A stretch of DNA of 64,000 nucleotides from Umbelopsis isabellina (lineage: Eukaryota; Mucoromycota; Umbelopsidomycetes; Umbelopsidales; Umbelopsidaceae), in the NCBI GenBank assembly GCA_016758905.1, contig JAEPQZ010000003.1, positions 1,488,001 to 1,552,000 of the forward strand, written 5' to 3'. Positions 1 through 11,399 of this stretch are shown in pieces (within the stretch, counting starts at the first letter, position 1; each line of letters starts with the position of its first letter). The notes beneath the pieces are model-generated. The model saw only the letters and a list, made by a program, of their open reading frames with translations. It did not search any database and had not been told where the DNA came from. The position numbers were made by a program, and so were the translations under genes.

Positions 1-3000
1 GGAATGCTTATAATATTTCCCACCAGTTCTACCCATGAACGCAAGTCTAAAACAGCTATTATTGTCAAGCACGATAGAATCTACCTAAAGCACAACTCTG
101 TCTCTGAAGATGTGCCAATTGTTGTGGCTATGAAGGTATGCTTTTTTAAATCAAGGTGTTGCGAAGATCTAGAGCAACGTCTTTCTTACTCTATTACATA
201 GGCTATGGGCGTTCAGTCAGATAAAGAAATTGCTCAATTGATTTGCGGCAATGACCATGATTTATTGGACCTGTTTGCCATCAATATCGAAGAGGCATCC
301 AAATTGAAGATATATACACAAAAGCAAGCCCTGGATTTCATTGGCAGCAAAGTCAAAGTGAACCGAAAGATATCTGCACCACGTAGACCATGGGCAGATG
401 AGGCACTGGAGGTGTTGGCAACTGTAGTGCTTGCACATATACCCGTAGAGAATTTGAACTTTAGAGAAAAAAGCATCTATGCCGCCATGATGGTTCGCAG
501 AGTGTTGCAAGCTATGAACAATGATGTGGAAGTAGACGATCGCGATTACGTCGGTAACAAGAGATTGGAATTGTAAGTATCAATTGGGATACTGGAGCAA
601 AAGAGACGAGGTTAACGTTCTGACTTATTTATCATATCCTACACATAGGGCTGGTCAATTGTTGTCACTGTTGTTTGAAGATTTATTTAAAAAGTTTAAT
701 TCCGACCTCAAGTTGAATATTGACAAAGTTTTGAAGAAAGTTAACCGAACTCAAGAATTTGACGTGTACAACCAGCTGATTTTGCACGGTGACCACATCA
801 CATCTGGGTTCATTAGAGCCATTTCTACTGGCAACTGGGTGTTGAAACGTTTCAAGATGGACCGCGCTGGTATTACGCAAGTACTTTCTCGATTGAGTTA
901 TATTTCGGCTTTGGGTATGATGACGAGAATCACATCACAATTCGAGAAAACGAGAAAAGTGTCCGGTCCAAGAGCACTGCAACCTTCACAGTGGGGTATG
1001 TTGTGTCCCTCCGATACTCCTGAAGGTGAAGCATGTGGTCTTGTCAAGAATTTGGCTCTTATGACCCATATTACAACTGATAACGAAGAAGGGCCCATCA
1101 AGAATCTTGTTTTCGTTCTTGGTGTTGAAGGTACTATCGTACTTTACGATTTAAAGATCCTATGACTATCAAGTGTACTAAGACCGTTTTTGTTTGCAGA
1201 TGTCAACATGCTGACTGGTGCGGAGCTGTATCAACCATCGGTATACGTTGTTTTCTTAAACGGTAGTATTCTTGGTGTGACTCGCAGAGCGCAGCAGTTT
1301 GTTGCCAATTTCCGTCGCATGCGTCGAGCTGGTCGTGTTTCCGAATTCGTTTCTGTGTTTATCAACGAGCATCAGCGAACTGTCAATTTGTCTTCGGATG
1401 GTGGTCGTATTTGCCGACCTTTGATCATTGTGGAAAATATGCAGCCTCGTGTAAAACAGCATCACATCAATGTAGGTTTCAAAACATATTAGCACAGCGC
1501 TCAAACTATTTGAAGCTAATCACTATTACATTCCAGGATCTCATTAGCGAAAAACTTGCCTTTGAAGACTTCTTGACTATGGGTTTGGTTGAGTACTTGG
1601 ACGTCAATGAGGAAAGCGACTCCAACATCGCAACTTATGAGCGAGACGTCATTCCAGAGACTACTCATCTTGAAATCGAACCTTTCACCATTTTGGGTGC
1701 TGTCGCTGGCCTCATTCCATACCCACACCATAACCAATCTCCTCGTAACACTTACCAATGTGCTATGGGTAAACAAGCTATTGGTGCTATTGCATATAAT
1801 CAACTTAACCGTATCGATACACTCTTGTATTTGATGGTGTATCCTCAGCAACCTATGGTCAAGACCAAGACGATTGAACTAATTGGATATGATAAGGTAA
1901 AGTTTGAAAATGCGTGTAAACTTTGTTGCGCATGGCTGTTTTGTCTAATGATCTATCTGTCAAAGCTTCCTGCTGGACAAAACGCTACGGTTGCTGTCAT
2001 GAGTTACTCTGGATATGATATTGAGGATGCTCTTGTTCTAAACAAGGCTGGTCTTGATCGAGGCTTCGGTAGATGCCAAGTTATGCGCAAATATGCTACC
2101 ATGGTAAAGAAGTATCCAAACGGAACGTAAGTAGTAGGAGGCTTTTTGTATACTTAGTGAGATGTGCATCTTACTCACATTACACATCTGATAGTTTCGA
2201 TCGTTTGGCCGATCCACCACAAAAAGATAGCGATGCTTATAACCCTACCTACGATGCACTTGATGCTGATGGTATTGCATCACCTGCCGAACCTCTTGAA
2301 ACTGGATCCATTTATATCAACAAACAGGTGCCATCCAACACTAATGTTGATATGGGTGTGGCCAATGGCATCCAAAATGTCACTTATAAGAGCGCCCCGA
2401 TGCGATACAAGTCTCCACAAACCGGTTATGTTGACAAGGTTTTACTGACCACAACTGAGAGCGATCAAACACTCATTAAAGTCCTTGTACGTCAAACTCG
2501 ACGCCCTGAACTTGGTGATAAGTTCTCATCCAGACACGGACAAAAAGGTGTTTGTGGTATCATTGTTCAACAAGAAGATATGCCATTTACAGACTTGGGC
2601 GTTACACCTGATATTATCATGAACCCGCACGGTTTCCCATCTCGTATGACGGTTGGTAAAATGATCGAATTGTTGGCAGGTAAAGCTGGTGTATTGGCTG
2701 GTAAACTGCAGTACGGAACTGCGTTTGGTGGATCAAAGGTAGAGGATATGAGCAAGATTTTGATCGAGAATGGTTTCAACTACTCTGGAAAAGACTATGT
2801 CACGTCTGGTATCACTGGTGAACCTTTGTCTGCATACATTTTCTTTGGTCCTATCTACTATCAAAAGTTGAAGCACATGGTCATGGATAAGATGCACGCT
2901 CGTGCCAGGTAAGCCACTGAATTTGGAAATTTTTGGTGCTTTTATCTTCATCAACTAGATCTAATGCAATCTTTGAATAGGGGTCCCCGTGCTACGTTGA

Positions 3001-3305
3001 CTCGTCAACCCACGGAGGGTCGTTCAAGAGATGGTGGTCTTCGACTTGGAGAGATGGAACGTGATTGTTTGATCGGTTATGGCGCCAGTATGTTGTTGCT
3101 CGAGCGTCTGATGATATCATCTGATGCATTTGAAATTCATGTTTGTGAAGAGTGTGGCATGATTGGTTATGCTGGATGGTGTCAATATTGTAAGAGCAGT
3201 AAGAAGATGAAGTCTATGCAGATTCCTTACGCTGCCAAACTACTTTTCCAAGAGTTGTTATCCATGAACATCTGTACTCGTCTCATGCTTGATGACGCTC
3301 TTTAA
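1..3305 (+). CDS. RPC2: RNA polymerase III second-largest subunit (RPC2/RET1), 5' truncated by window edge
   Basis: Catalytic beta-like subunit of Pol III, which makes tRNA and 5S rRNA in the nucleus. I join eight exons in phase: 1-135, 202-572, 649-1130, 1200-1471, 1537-1896, 1966-2126, 2195-2908, 2981-3305, giving 939 residues. About 200 N-terminal residues (inferred from the family's usual 1,130-1,150) lie left of the window. The Pol III form rather than Pol II is shown by [29 protein letters not shown]. Also visible are the active-site [12 protein letters not shown] block, the [20 protein letters not shown] block, and a C-terminal zinc site ([16 protein letters not shown]) followed by [17 protein letters not shown]. 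All seven introns are GT-AG, 65-78 nt. No frame problem is seen. Confidence 0.96.
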
Positions 3306-4054
3306 TCTTTCACTTTGCCAGACCCTGTGAATGGTTGTATCATATCGAAAAAATTTTCCATCTCTAAATCAAATAATATTTCTAAAAGCCTTTTTGCATG
3401 TACAATATCCTCTGCTTGTGTAATCTCGATCTTTACAAAAAAAATATATAACAAACAATTACACTCTGCACACATCGATCTGCACTCTTTTGTTGTTAGG
3501 GGTGCAAAAGCCATTTTGAGAATCTACATCCTTGTTTGTGTTTGAGGCTGGACCACGAGGCAAGACAACAAGGTTTTGAAAAAAATTTGGTCTGTGATGT
3601 TCATCTCGACCATGCGGACTGATTCTTATTTCCACGCCTGGAAATAATTGTATTCTACGATTTTCCATCGTTACGATTATAGAGGTACTAAAATCAAAGG
3701 TAAAATCCAACACCATCACTCTCACGAAACGCCTGTGAGATCGATTCGAGAGCGGTGAATTAGTTGACGTGCAGCGCAGTTCGTCAAATTCACACGCCTC
3801 TCCTCACTTAAAGCCAGCAAAGTGGGAAAAAAAAGCCAGCGTCTATCGAGACATGCAACGAGCGTTTATGTCGAAATGAACAACGCAAAATTAACATAAA
3901 GCGAAAAGGAATAGATAAAGGTTATTATGGTTTGAAGAAAAAAAGCAACAAAATAGACAGCGAAAAAGCAACAAATGTGTGTGCAATTAATAACTAGGCA
4001 CAGAAAAAATATTTAAAATACGATATATGGGGTCTGCCTGATTCAACCCGTATG
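3306..4054. other. Intergenic region between convergent RPC2 and bHLH genes
   Basis: About 750 AT-rich bases between the RPC2 stop and the bHLH stop on the other strand. It should hold both 3' UTRs. A-rich runs near 3830 and 3955 are seen. Short open frames here have no recognisable motifs. Nothing else is supported. Confidence 0.5.
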
Positions 4055-4889
4055 TCAGTTAGTATTTCCATATTTTAACGATCCAATCTCTCGTCGTAAG
4101 GCATCGATCTCCTGAGCATTAGCATGGTCCTTGCACTTGAGCATGTCAATATATTCAACAGCTATAAAACACCAAAGATTTAGAAAAACAGGTCATCTAC
4201 CCATTGGCAAGTTGGGGGGGGGGAGGGAGAGCCAACATACCTCGACTAAGAATCTCCCATTTGCTAGTTTTCAAACTCTTGTCCACTGGCAAAACATCCC
4301 TTAGTTCATCAAATAAATCTCTCATTTCCCTACGACGTTTGCGTTCAGCGAGTCTGTGAGTCACACGAAGCTCTGGACTTCGTGAAAACGGCGCACTTCC
4401 GCGCCTTTGTGCCGTTGTATCTTCGTGAAGAAGTTGGGCTTGGTAGCCCGGTCCAGCCGGAGCTCCAGTAGCTGGCGATACCACGGATAAAGAGCTCTTG
4501 ATCATAGGTAAAGAGTCTCTCCTAGCATAGCCACTTTGTTCAAATCTTGAGGGTATATGGGGTGGTGAAGGAGATCGAGAAGATGCATAATAGTCGGTGG
4601 TAGCCAATGAACTTCGTCGACTTGAATACGGACTAGCCGATGTAGAAGATGGATACTCTCCTGATATACTGCGATGCCGAAACTGATTATTCAACCTGGG
4701 AAACGGCTGCCGTGGTTCGTCAGTCGGTTTCGATGATCTTTCAACGTATTCAATAGGTGGTAACACCAGCGGCTGACGAGGTTCGACGACTTTTGGCGGA
4801 GATGCAGGGCGCACACTTAATGGATGCTGAGAGCGAGAGGACATCCAAGGAGATGTATGTTCATCACCAGCAGAAGCAGCAGCATGCAT
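4055..4889 (-). CDS. bHLH transcription factor with Ser/Pro-rich N-terminus
   Basis: Two exons (complement of 4241-4889 and 4055-4161; intron 4162-4240) encode 251 residues. The first ATG after a CT-rich leader, starting [10 protein letters not shown], was chosen as start. Upstream in-frame sequence runs through a CA microsatellite and looks non-coding. Residues 1-165 are low-complexity, rich in Ser, Pro and Arg. The C-terminal bHLH begins [16 protein letters not shown] and has the His-Glu-Arg basic pattern (H-x3-E-x3-R) that the family uses to bind CACGTG-type E-boxes. The intron splits helix 2 ([11 protein letters not shown]). A short helical tail follows (IDALRREIG). Target genes cannot be inferred. 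The intron contains a long C/G run. Confidence 0.82.
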
Positions 4890-6561
4890 TTTCAGCAATG
4901 TGGTTTTTAAATTGGGGAGGAGAAAAAAAGAGTGTGTACAAACAGGTATGCGCGATACTTTCGGGCCAAACTGTATATGAATAAAATTCTGGCACACGCA
5001 CACGCACACACACACACACACACGCTCGTCCCCAAACTTTATCAGCAAACTACTTGCACATTGGACGAACCAAACAAGCTTTTTATTCTTTCTGCTAAAT
5101 GCTATTAACGTGGCTTTAAACAGTGCCAATTTTATGTATCATCCGGGACGCTCGTATTCTACAAACCATATTTACGGTGATGGGAAATTTTGTGTTCTCA
5201 AACACCATAGAGGAACATCGGTTGATATTGCCACTGGTGGGATGGTACTTTAAAGGCTACAGGTGGCGTTCTAGCCTGGAAGTTCCACTAGTAGACCTTT
5301 GGGATTCATTATCCGATACCATCACCAGACCCTAGTAGTGATTAAAACGTGGTCAAGGGCAGCAGTATTAAAGGACTGGCTGAATACCCAGGCTTGAGAC
5401 TTTGCATAAATGTTCTTGTCTCCAGTTACTATTGAAACTTTTCACGGCATAGTCAACGCTAATTTTGTTTAAGTCAGTATAAACTTTCGCAGCATCTTTG
5501 AAAATTGGTCTCAAATGAAGCATTGGAATACAATATAAAGTACCATGTGGGGTAGGGGGCTTATGTGTTACAATCCTTTTCTCCGTAATTGGTTCCAATG
5601 TAGCCTGCCCGCACCGATTAGCCAATTTTTGCATGAGCATTTGAGTATTAATAGCTAGTGTCGCATATCAGCACTGTCAAAGGAGACAATAACAAAAAAT
5701 ATTTGTTCTAAACATGATAAACGTCAATAATAGCTTCCCCTAATGTTCCATGCGGTGAAAGATCCAAATATGGCGACAGACAATATGAACAATACAGAAG
5801 GACCAATAATCTTTCACCAAAGCAGTAAAACTCTCCGCCAGTCAAAATAACATGTACCATGTATTGTAAGACTTTGTGCATGATATCTGCGCTGAAAGCT
5901 TTGATTATTTGAAATTTACTGGCTGTGGCGCGATGGACTTGTGTGATGGCTAGGACACCGACACCTACACTTAAGTATTGCTGCTACTGCCAGGCTAAAC
6001 CCTATATCGCTCAGAGCCATACCAAGCAACGTAAAAGTTTAAAATCAAGTTTCTTATCTATTAACATGTCGCAAAAACAGATTCCTTGGATGACTTAACT
6101 ACAAATGAAAAAAAGTTCATATTGATTTAAGCTACGGGAACAATTTTGTCATGTTCAGATAGAGGTATAATAATAGATTATGATAGAATCAAATGATGAA
6201 TATGTTCTCTTGCCATTGCAAGTTCGGTCAATCACGCGCATATGGTTTCGCTAGGAGACTTGTCCACACCATGCAAGGCTAGTCAAATATGCATTGATCG
6301 TATCGCCGCTCTGATGACCCGCGCTTCTAACTTGCTTCGTGTTATTTTTTGCGACATCACTCACTTCTATACCAATGTATATATATATGTAGAAAAGCGC
6401 TATCTTCAAATTTTCAGGAAGCGATAATGAGTACAAAATAAGCGCTCATCTCGTTTATTAAAATGTAAGCAGATCCGCCAGATTGAAGGTCCGGTCCGTT
6501 TGGAGTATGGTCAAAAAAAGAAGCTAAATTGTAGGGCAGAAGAGGTATAGGAGAATCTGCA
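4890..6561. other. Gene-poor stretch upstream of the bHLH gene
   Basis: About 1.7 kb with no convincing gene. It should hold the bHLH promoter and leader (minus strand, from 4890 rightward). A 90-codon minus-strand frame at 5368-5640 starts with ATG but has no motif I recognise, and its neighbours do not extend it by splicing. The region 5640-6240 is AT-rich without structure that I can name. Confidence 0.4.
4993..5023. repeat. CA/TG microsatellite
   Basis: A run of CACACG then uninterrupted CA units, about 31 bases. It lies roughly 100 bases upstream of the bHLH start codon, in the likely leader or promoter. Length polymorphism is expected for such repeats. Confidence 0.9.
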
Positions 6562-7125
6562 TTAAAAAGCAGTGGCCAATACTGCCATCAAGGCAGCCAC
6601 AATTAAACAGGCTAAAGGCACTGGAACCAAGTGTTGAGCGGCTGAAGCAGCAGCTGTGGCGCTTGGTGGAGGTATGGTGCTAGTCAACACAACAACAGGT
6701 GTACTTGCAGGTGGTGGAGGGGCCATGGATGTGCTAGCCATGGCTGTTGAAGTAGGCATTGATGAGGATACCGAAGACAACATGGACACAGACATAGAGG
6801 ACGATGAAGATGATGCTGAGCCAGATGGAGCTCCGGTTGGGAAGGCTGTATTCAAGCTGCTACCGGTTGGCAAAAGTCCAGACAAGAGATCAGAAGCCGA
6901 AGACGATGATCCACCACCAAGGACTGGAGGCAGAGACAAGCCCAACAAGCCACCATTTTCCTTGGTTGTTTCCTTGTCTTTTGGTTTTTCGGCGTGAGTT
7001 GGTGAAGGCGATGTCGAGGTGGTCGTATCTCCGCCGCCCAGGCCCAATAACGGAAGAAGATCAGCATTGGCCGATTGGAAAGCCACCAACGCCAATAAAA
7101 GAATCACCAAATACGGCTTTACCAT
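6562..7125 (-). CDS. Secreted Ser/Thr/Pro-rich cell-surface protein, probable GPI anchor
   Basis: Single exon, 187 residues. It starts with a clear signal peptide (MVKPYLVILLLALVAFQSANA). The middle is Gly/Leu repeats (LLPLLGLGGG, LLGLSLPPVLGGG) followed by a long Ser-rich stretch (SASSSSSSMSVSMLSS) and Pro/Thr segments likely to be O-mannosylated. The C-terminus is a hydrophobic tail (VPLACLIVAALMAVLATAF) of the kind replaced by a GPI anchor in fungal wall proteins. No catalytic motif is seen, so a structural or adhesive role is inferred. The opposite-strand frames here are shadows of the low-complexity coding sequence. Confidence 0.8.
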   Translation of the reverse strand: MVKPYLVILLLALVAFQSANADLLPLLGLGGGDTTTSTSPSPTHAEKPKDKETTKENGGLLGLSLPPVLGGGSSSSASDLLSGLLPTGSSLNTAFPTGAPSGSASSSSSSMSVSMLSSVSSSMPTSTAMASTSMAPPPPASTPVVVLTSTIPPPSATAAASAAQHLVPVPLACLIVAALMAVLATAF

Positions 7126-7469
7126 CCCGATATTTTAAATGAATGGAAAGAGAACTTCTTTGAAAGAAGAAGAGAAAAGGCTCAGCATCTTAAAAAAGAA
7201 AAGTAATATATAAAAAAAAATTTTAGTAGCATAATATATTTGCGCGCGACTACTGCTAAATAAGCACAAGTAACACCACAACAAGCTAATGCAAATTGAG
7301 GTAATCTTATAAGCAAGCGTGCTCAGGCTATACTTTCTAGGACGGGCAATACCAAAGAAGATCCCCTATTTTCATCCCCCTTGAATCTTGTATATTTTTT
7401 GGCACAAATAAATGATTGTATCATCTCAACACAACTTCCCCCTCCTTTTACCAATGGCTACTCTTTCTA
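7126..7469. promoter_or_regulatory. Divergent promoter region: surface protein / Arf-GEF
   Basis: About 340 AT-rich bases between two divergent start codons. A TATA-like tataaaaaaaa stretch lies at about 7209. Nothing else is recognised. Confidence 0.35.
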
Positions 7470-10400
7470 ATGACGAACTGTTCTCCAACCTATGAACATG
7501 GCAATCATATGCGTCGCTTATCACAAACAAATCTTGACGAACATGATATCAGACTCCGAAGAAGAAGTGGTTCATGGTCTGGCTCAAACACGAAAAATCC
7601 TTATTCACCCGATTCGTCCCCACCACGATCCAACTCTCATTTTCTGTCTCGATTCATAGCTTCCAACACTGACCCGTATCATCGTCCGCTACCCAAGTGC
7701 CCTCCAGAGGAAGTTGGCTTCGCCTACAATGCTTCAGAACGTACTGCGGAAATGCTTAAGCGTAAAAAGGGCCCACTCAAAGGCATTGGGAGCTTTTTTA
7801 GGCGCTTCCGCCAAAATTCGGATACTGTTGCTTATCCCAAATCCGAAATTCAAGAACCATATACCAATTTTACCGACCTACAAGCTACACAAAATGAAAT
7901 AATTAAGGAGGAACATCTATTGCATAGCAACACGGTGGAGCAGAGCTCGGCTGAGCCATGGAGTATGGAAACTGCCCCCGAAAGATCAAAACGGGAGTCC
8001 CTTCAAGCGCACCTGAAATATTTTGGCCTTGATCTAAGCTCACTACCGACCTCCTCTGAACATATCACAACCAACTTCAATTCAACACCGGAAGGGAGGC
8101 ACATGGAGTCGCTACGCACCAAATCGCATGGCCGATTTGAGATAGCTCGCTCAATAGCTGAGGATTCCCCCATTCAGGAAGAAAATGAATTTGACATAGC
8201 CAAAAGTGGTATTTTTTCATCGGATGCCAGCTGTCAGACTTCCGAATCCATGTACAATACATATGCCACCTCTCAACAAAAGTTACCCTACAGCCCTGTT
8301 TCCCTTAATCATGAATTCGAATCAAATCAACCTCCTGACAACGATCAGATGGTACCAGTGGAAGAATTGAAGGATGAATTTGTTGATTACGACGATCATG
8401 ATGACGCTGTCGTGAGGGGTGACAATGGGAACGACAAATATCATGCTCACGCCGAAGGACGGACTGATATGTTGACTAAAAGGCTAAGTGGAGGTCACTT
8501 CGGATCTGCCGGTGGTCTGGTCACCAGCGTCTCCGATTTCTTAGCACGACCTTTACCTTCTAGTGCAAAAAGACACAGTACAAGCAGTATGGAAAGTATT
8601 ATGAAGGAAGACACCGTTACAAGTTTTAGAGGAGAGCGCAGATCTAGTAAAAACAGTGCTCATACAGTTGTAGGTGTGATTGTGCCAACAATGGATCTAC
8701 CACCCCCTCCACCCATACGGAAAAAGTCTCCAAGATCTCAACCAGAGCACAGTGTGGATGACAAGATAGCCAGTTTGGATGCTGAAGTTGCATCTATCAA
8801 TAACTTGAAGCACGCAATAGAAGACTTGCCTAGTCCGGAAGAGTCTGTCAGTGAAGTATCGGAGGAGTTGGATGACAATGATACAGAAGAAAATAATGCT
8901 AAGCTAGCGGCTCGCCGAATATGGGTAGAAGATGAAACGTTTCTTAAAGACATGGAGAGAGTTGCCGAATGGCTGGGATCTAGGTATGTGATCAATTTAT
9001 CTGACACATTAGCACTACACTGTGTTCACCAGCCAAATGTAGCAAACCATTTCATCAGAAAACCCTCAAGCTATATATGGAATATTTTGATTTCAGGCAA
9101 CTTCGTCTTGATGTTGCGTTCCGGTAAGTTTGCCTGTAAGGATTTCCAAGACCAAGGAAAAGGTTAGAGGCGCTTATACACCTGTGTAGAAAACTTTGTA
9201 GAAAACTTCCTCTCAATGCCGAGACCCAACAGATTGATCGAATATTGGAAACATTTGCTGTTCGATATTGGGATTGCAATCTCAATAGCATTTTCGGTAA
9301 TGCAGATGTTGTTTACGCCATTGTCTATTCCATTTTGCTGCTCAACACCGACCTTCATGTGGCTCAAGGAGAGCATAAAAAAATGTCTCGTAGCGAATTC
9401 ATCCGCAATACCATGTGTGCTATACGAGCACAAGTTAATATGTTCAACGATGCCGCTACTCGAAGTAGTCCTATAGCTCAGTTTGTAGGAACCAAGATGT
9501 GGTATTCGGATATAGAATCAATACTTAAAGTAAGCATTTGTGTTTCACGGATTAGCCATGATCTCGAAAAGCTCACAGTCTATCGTTAGGAAATGTACAC
9601 GGCTGTAAAAACTGCACAGATATCACAGCCATCTGTTAACCCTTCGAAAACACCTTCTGGCTCTGCAACGTTCGATGCAATGAGTATTTCCAACTTCTCT
9701 TTCAGCCGTTCTAATGGCAATCCCTTAAGACGACCTACGAACTCAAAGATATCTCTAGAGAAGTCATCAAATTCTGATCTTACAAGAGTAAGTCTATAAT
9801 AGATGTGCAGGAAGCGCTTCGTATGATATAGATGGCTGATAACTTGATATTTTCGCTTTAGATAGGTGGAAGACATGCGAGGAAACAAATGAGCATTCGA
9901 TCTCATTCATCAGCGTCCAGCCGCTCACGATGTGAGTCTGTGGCGTCGTTTCAATCGTCTTCAGGCTCATATGGATCCAGTTCTGAACCAACCTCGGTTG
10001 TGCAGTACCAATCCATTGCCGCACTGATCACCAACACAAATCTAGCAGCAGCATATATGAGCGATGCACCCTTTTATAAAGAAGGCGTCATATTTGGAAA
10101 GCATTTGTTGGAAATGGCTGACCAAAAGGCTAAGGGCCGCGAATGGAAAGAATACTTTTGCAGCGTCCATCAAGCTGAGCTACTTATACATCGCATGGAT
10201 CATCGAAGTTTAGATCGTAAAGCGATCAGCAAAAGCTCAAATGCAAGTCAGAGTAGTTTGAGCGTGACAGATTCTTCTTTTAGCTGGCATTCTTCAACGG
10301 TTGTCGTTGGTGGTGGAGATCAGAGGGTACGTAACAAACATTTGAAGTACATACTGTTAGAAAGCTACTTATGCCACACTAGTCTCAATCCCAGCAAATG

Positions 10401-11069
10401 ATATGCATCGACCTCAAGCACTCGTTGTCCAACACGTTGCCTTCAGGGTACAGTCGACGACGACCGCACGCATTTGCACTACAGCAGGCTGATGGAGGAG
10501 TATATGTGTTTAGCGTTGGTTCAGATGAACAGGTAGCAGCTTGGACGTCGACGTTGAACTATTGGGCCGCCCGGGAGAGCAAAGAGCCATTGATCGGAGG
10601 TGTTGGCAATATGGAGTTTGGTTGGGGTGAATGTTTGCAAGATGTCATCGGCACTCCGGACCGTTACAAAATCAGGCCCGGTGCCAAATCTGTTAACATA
10701 AGCGAATGGAGACCACCAGTGCCACCTGGTATGAACAGCAACCTCAGCGAAACTGAACAATACGCTAACCTACAAAGGCATATAGACTCGCTCAATAAAG
10801 ATTTAGATGGACATCGAGAAATTAAAGCAAAGATGTCAAAAAGGGTAAGAGAATACCTGCATCTGCCTGCTAATGCAAGTACATACTAAATATTCTTAAC
10901 TTTATTGTCTCAGTTTTTACCAAGGACCACAGCTTACATCAAGGCTCTATCCAATTGGGAAGCCAAACAACAATACCTATTACATGAAATCATCAAGTAT
11001 CAAAATTACTGTGATGCCATTGAGAAAGCCTTGGCACTACAAGCCGAAGCTCAACTTACAGCAAAGTAA
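7470..11069 (+). CDS. Sec7-PH domain Arf guanine-nucleotide exchange factor (EFA6/PSD-like architecture)
   Basis: Activates Arf-family GTPases on membranes by GDP release. Seven exons join in phase (7470-8983, 9043-9123, 9190-9529, 9590-9787, 9862-10326, 10383-10844, 10914-11069) for 1071 residues. Residues 1-470 are Ser-rich and disordered. The Sec7 domain (about 470-645) shows FDFRQLRLDVAFRKLCRKLP, the Glu of the exchange finger in NAETQQIDRIL, and the groove motif YSILLLNTDLH. A Ser-rich linker follows, then a split PH domain (about 785-925, beginning YKEGVIFGKHLLEM and ending AWTSTLNYW) and a C-terminal helical segment. Sec7-PH-coiled coil order resembles EFA6 rather than cytohesin or Gea/Sec7. 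The start is uncertain: ATG at 7470 is the first in frame, but an overlapping short ORF begins at 7453. Confidence 0.9.
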
Positions 11070-11399
11070 ACTAAACCATGCCTTTCCTTTTAACTCATAT
11101 GCAAGCCGTCTCCGCTTCAAGTAATTCAATGGCAGCAAAGATATGTTTACCCTTTCATTAACTGCATTGGACCCCCTTTCTTTGCTACTATTTTTGCTCG
11201 GTCATGACCATTATGTTTATGGTTGTCCGTCATATCCATAGAAAATCTGTTTAAGAATAATAAAATGTAATTTGCACTGAAAAATTGGAAGCACTGGATA
11301 ATCTTCTCTTTCCTTCCTCGTTTTGTTTGTCTCCTCTCCTTCAAATTTAACTTCACTTCATTCCTTTCCCCATCATCACATTAAAGACACTTCTACATT
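11070..11399. promoter_or_regulatory. Spacer between Arf-GEF and subtilase
   Basis: About 330 bases holding the 3' UTR of the upstream gene and the promoter of the protease. A strongly CT-rich tract occupies about 11305-11385 just before the protease ATG, a common feature of fungal core promoters. No specific operator is recognised. Confidence 0.4.

Noticed and set aside
5368-5640. 90-codon minus-strand ATG frame
   Set aside because: No recognisable motif, no splice partners, and one frame of this length is expected in 1.7 kb of AT-rich DNA.
6656-6997. Plus-strand frame opposite the Ser-rich surface protein
   Set aside because: Complement of low-complexity Ser/Pro/Gly codons, no initiation context, no motif.
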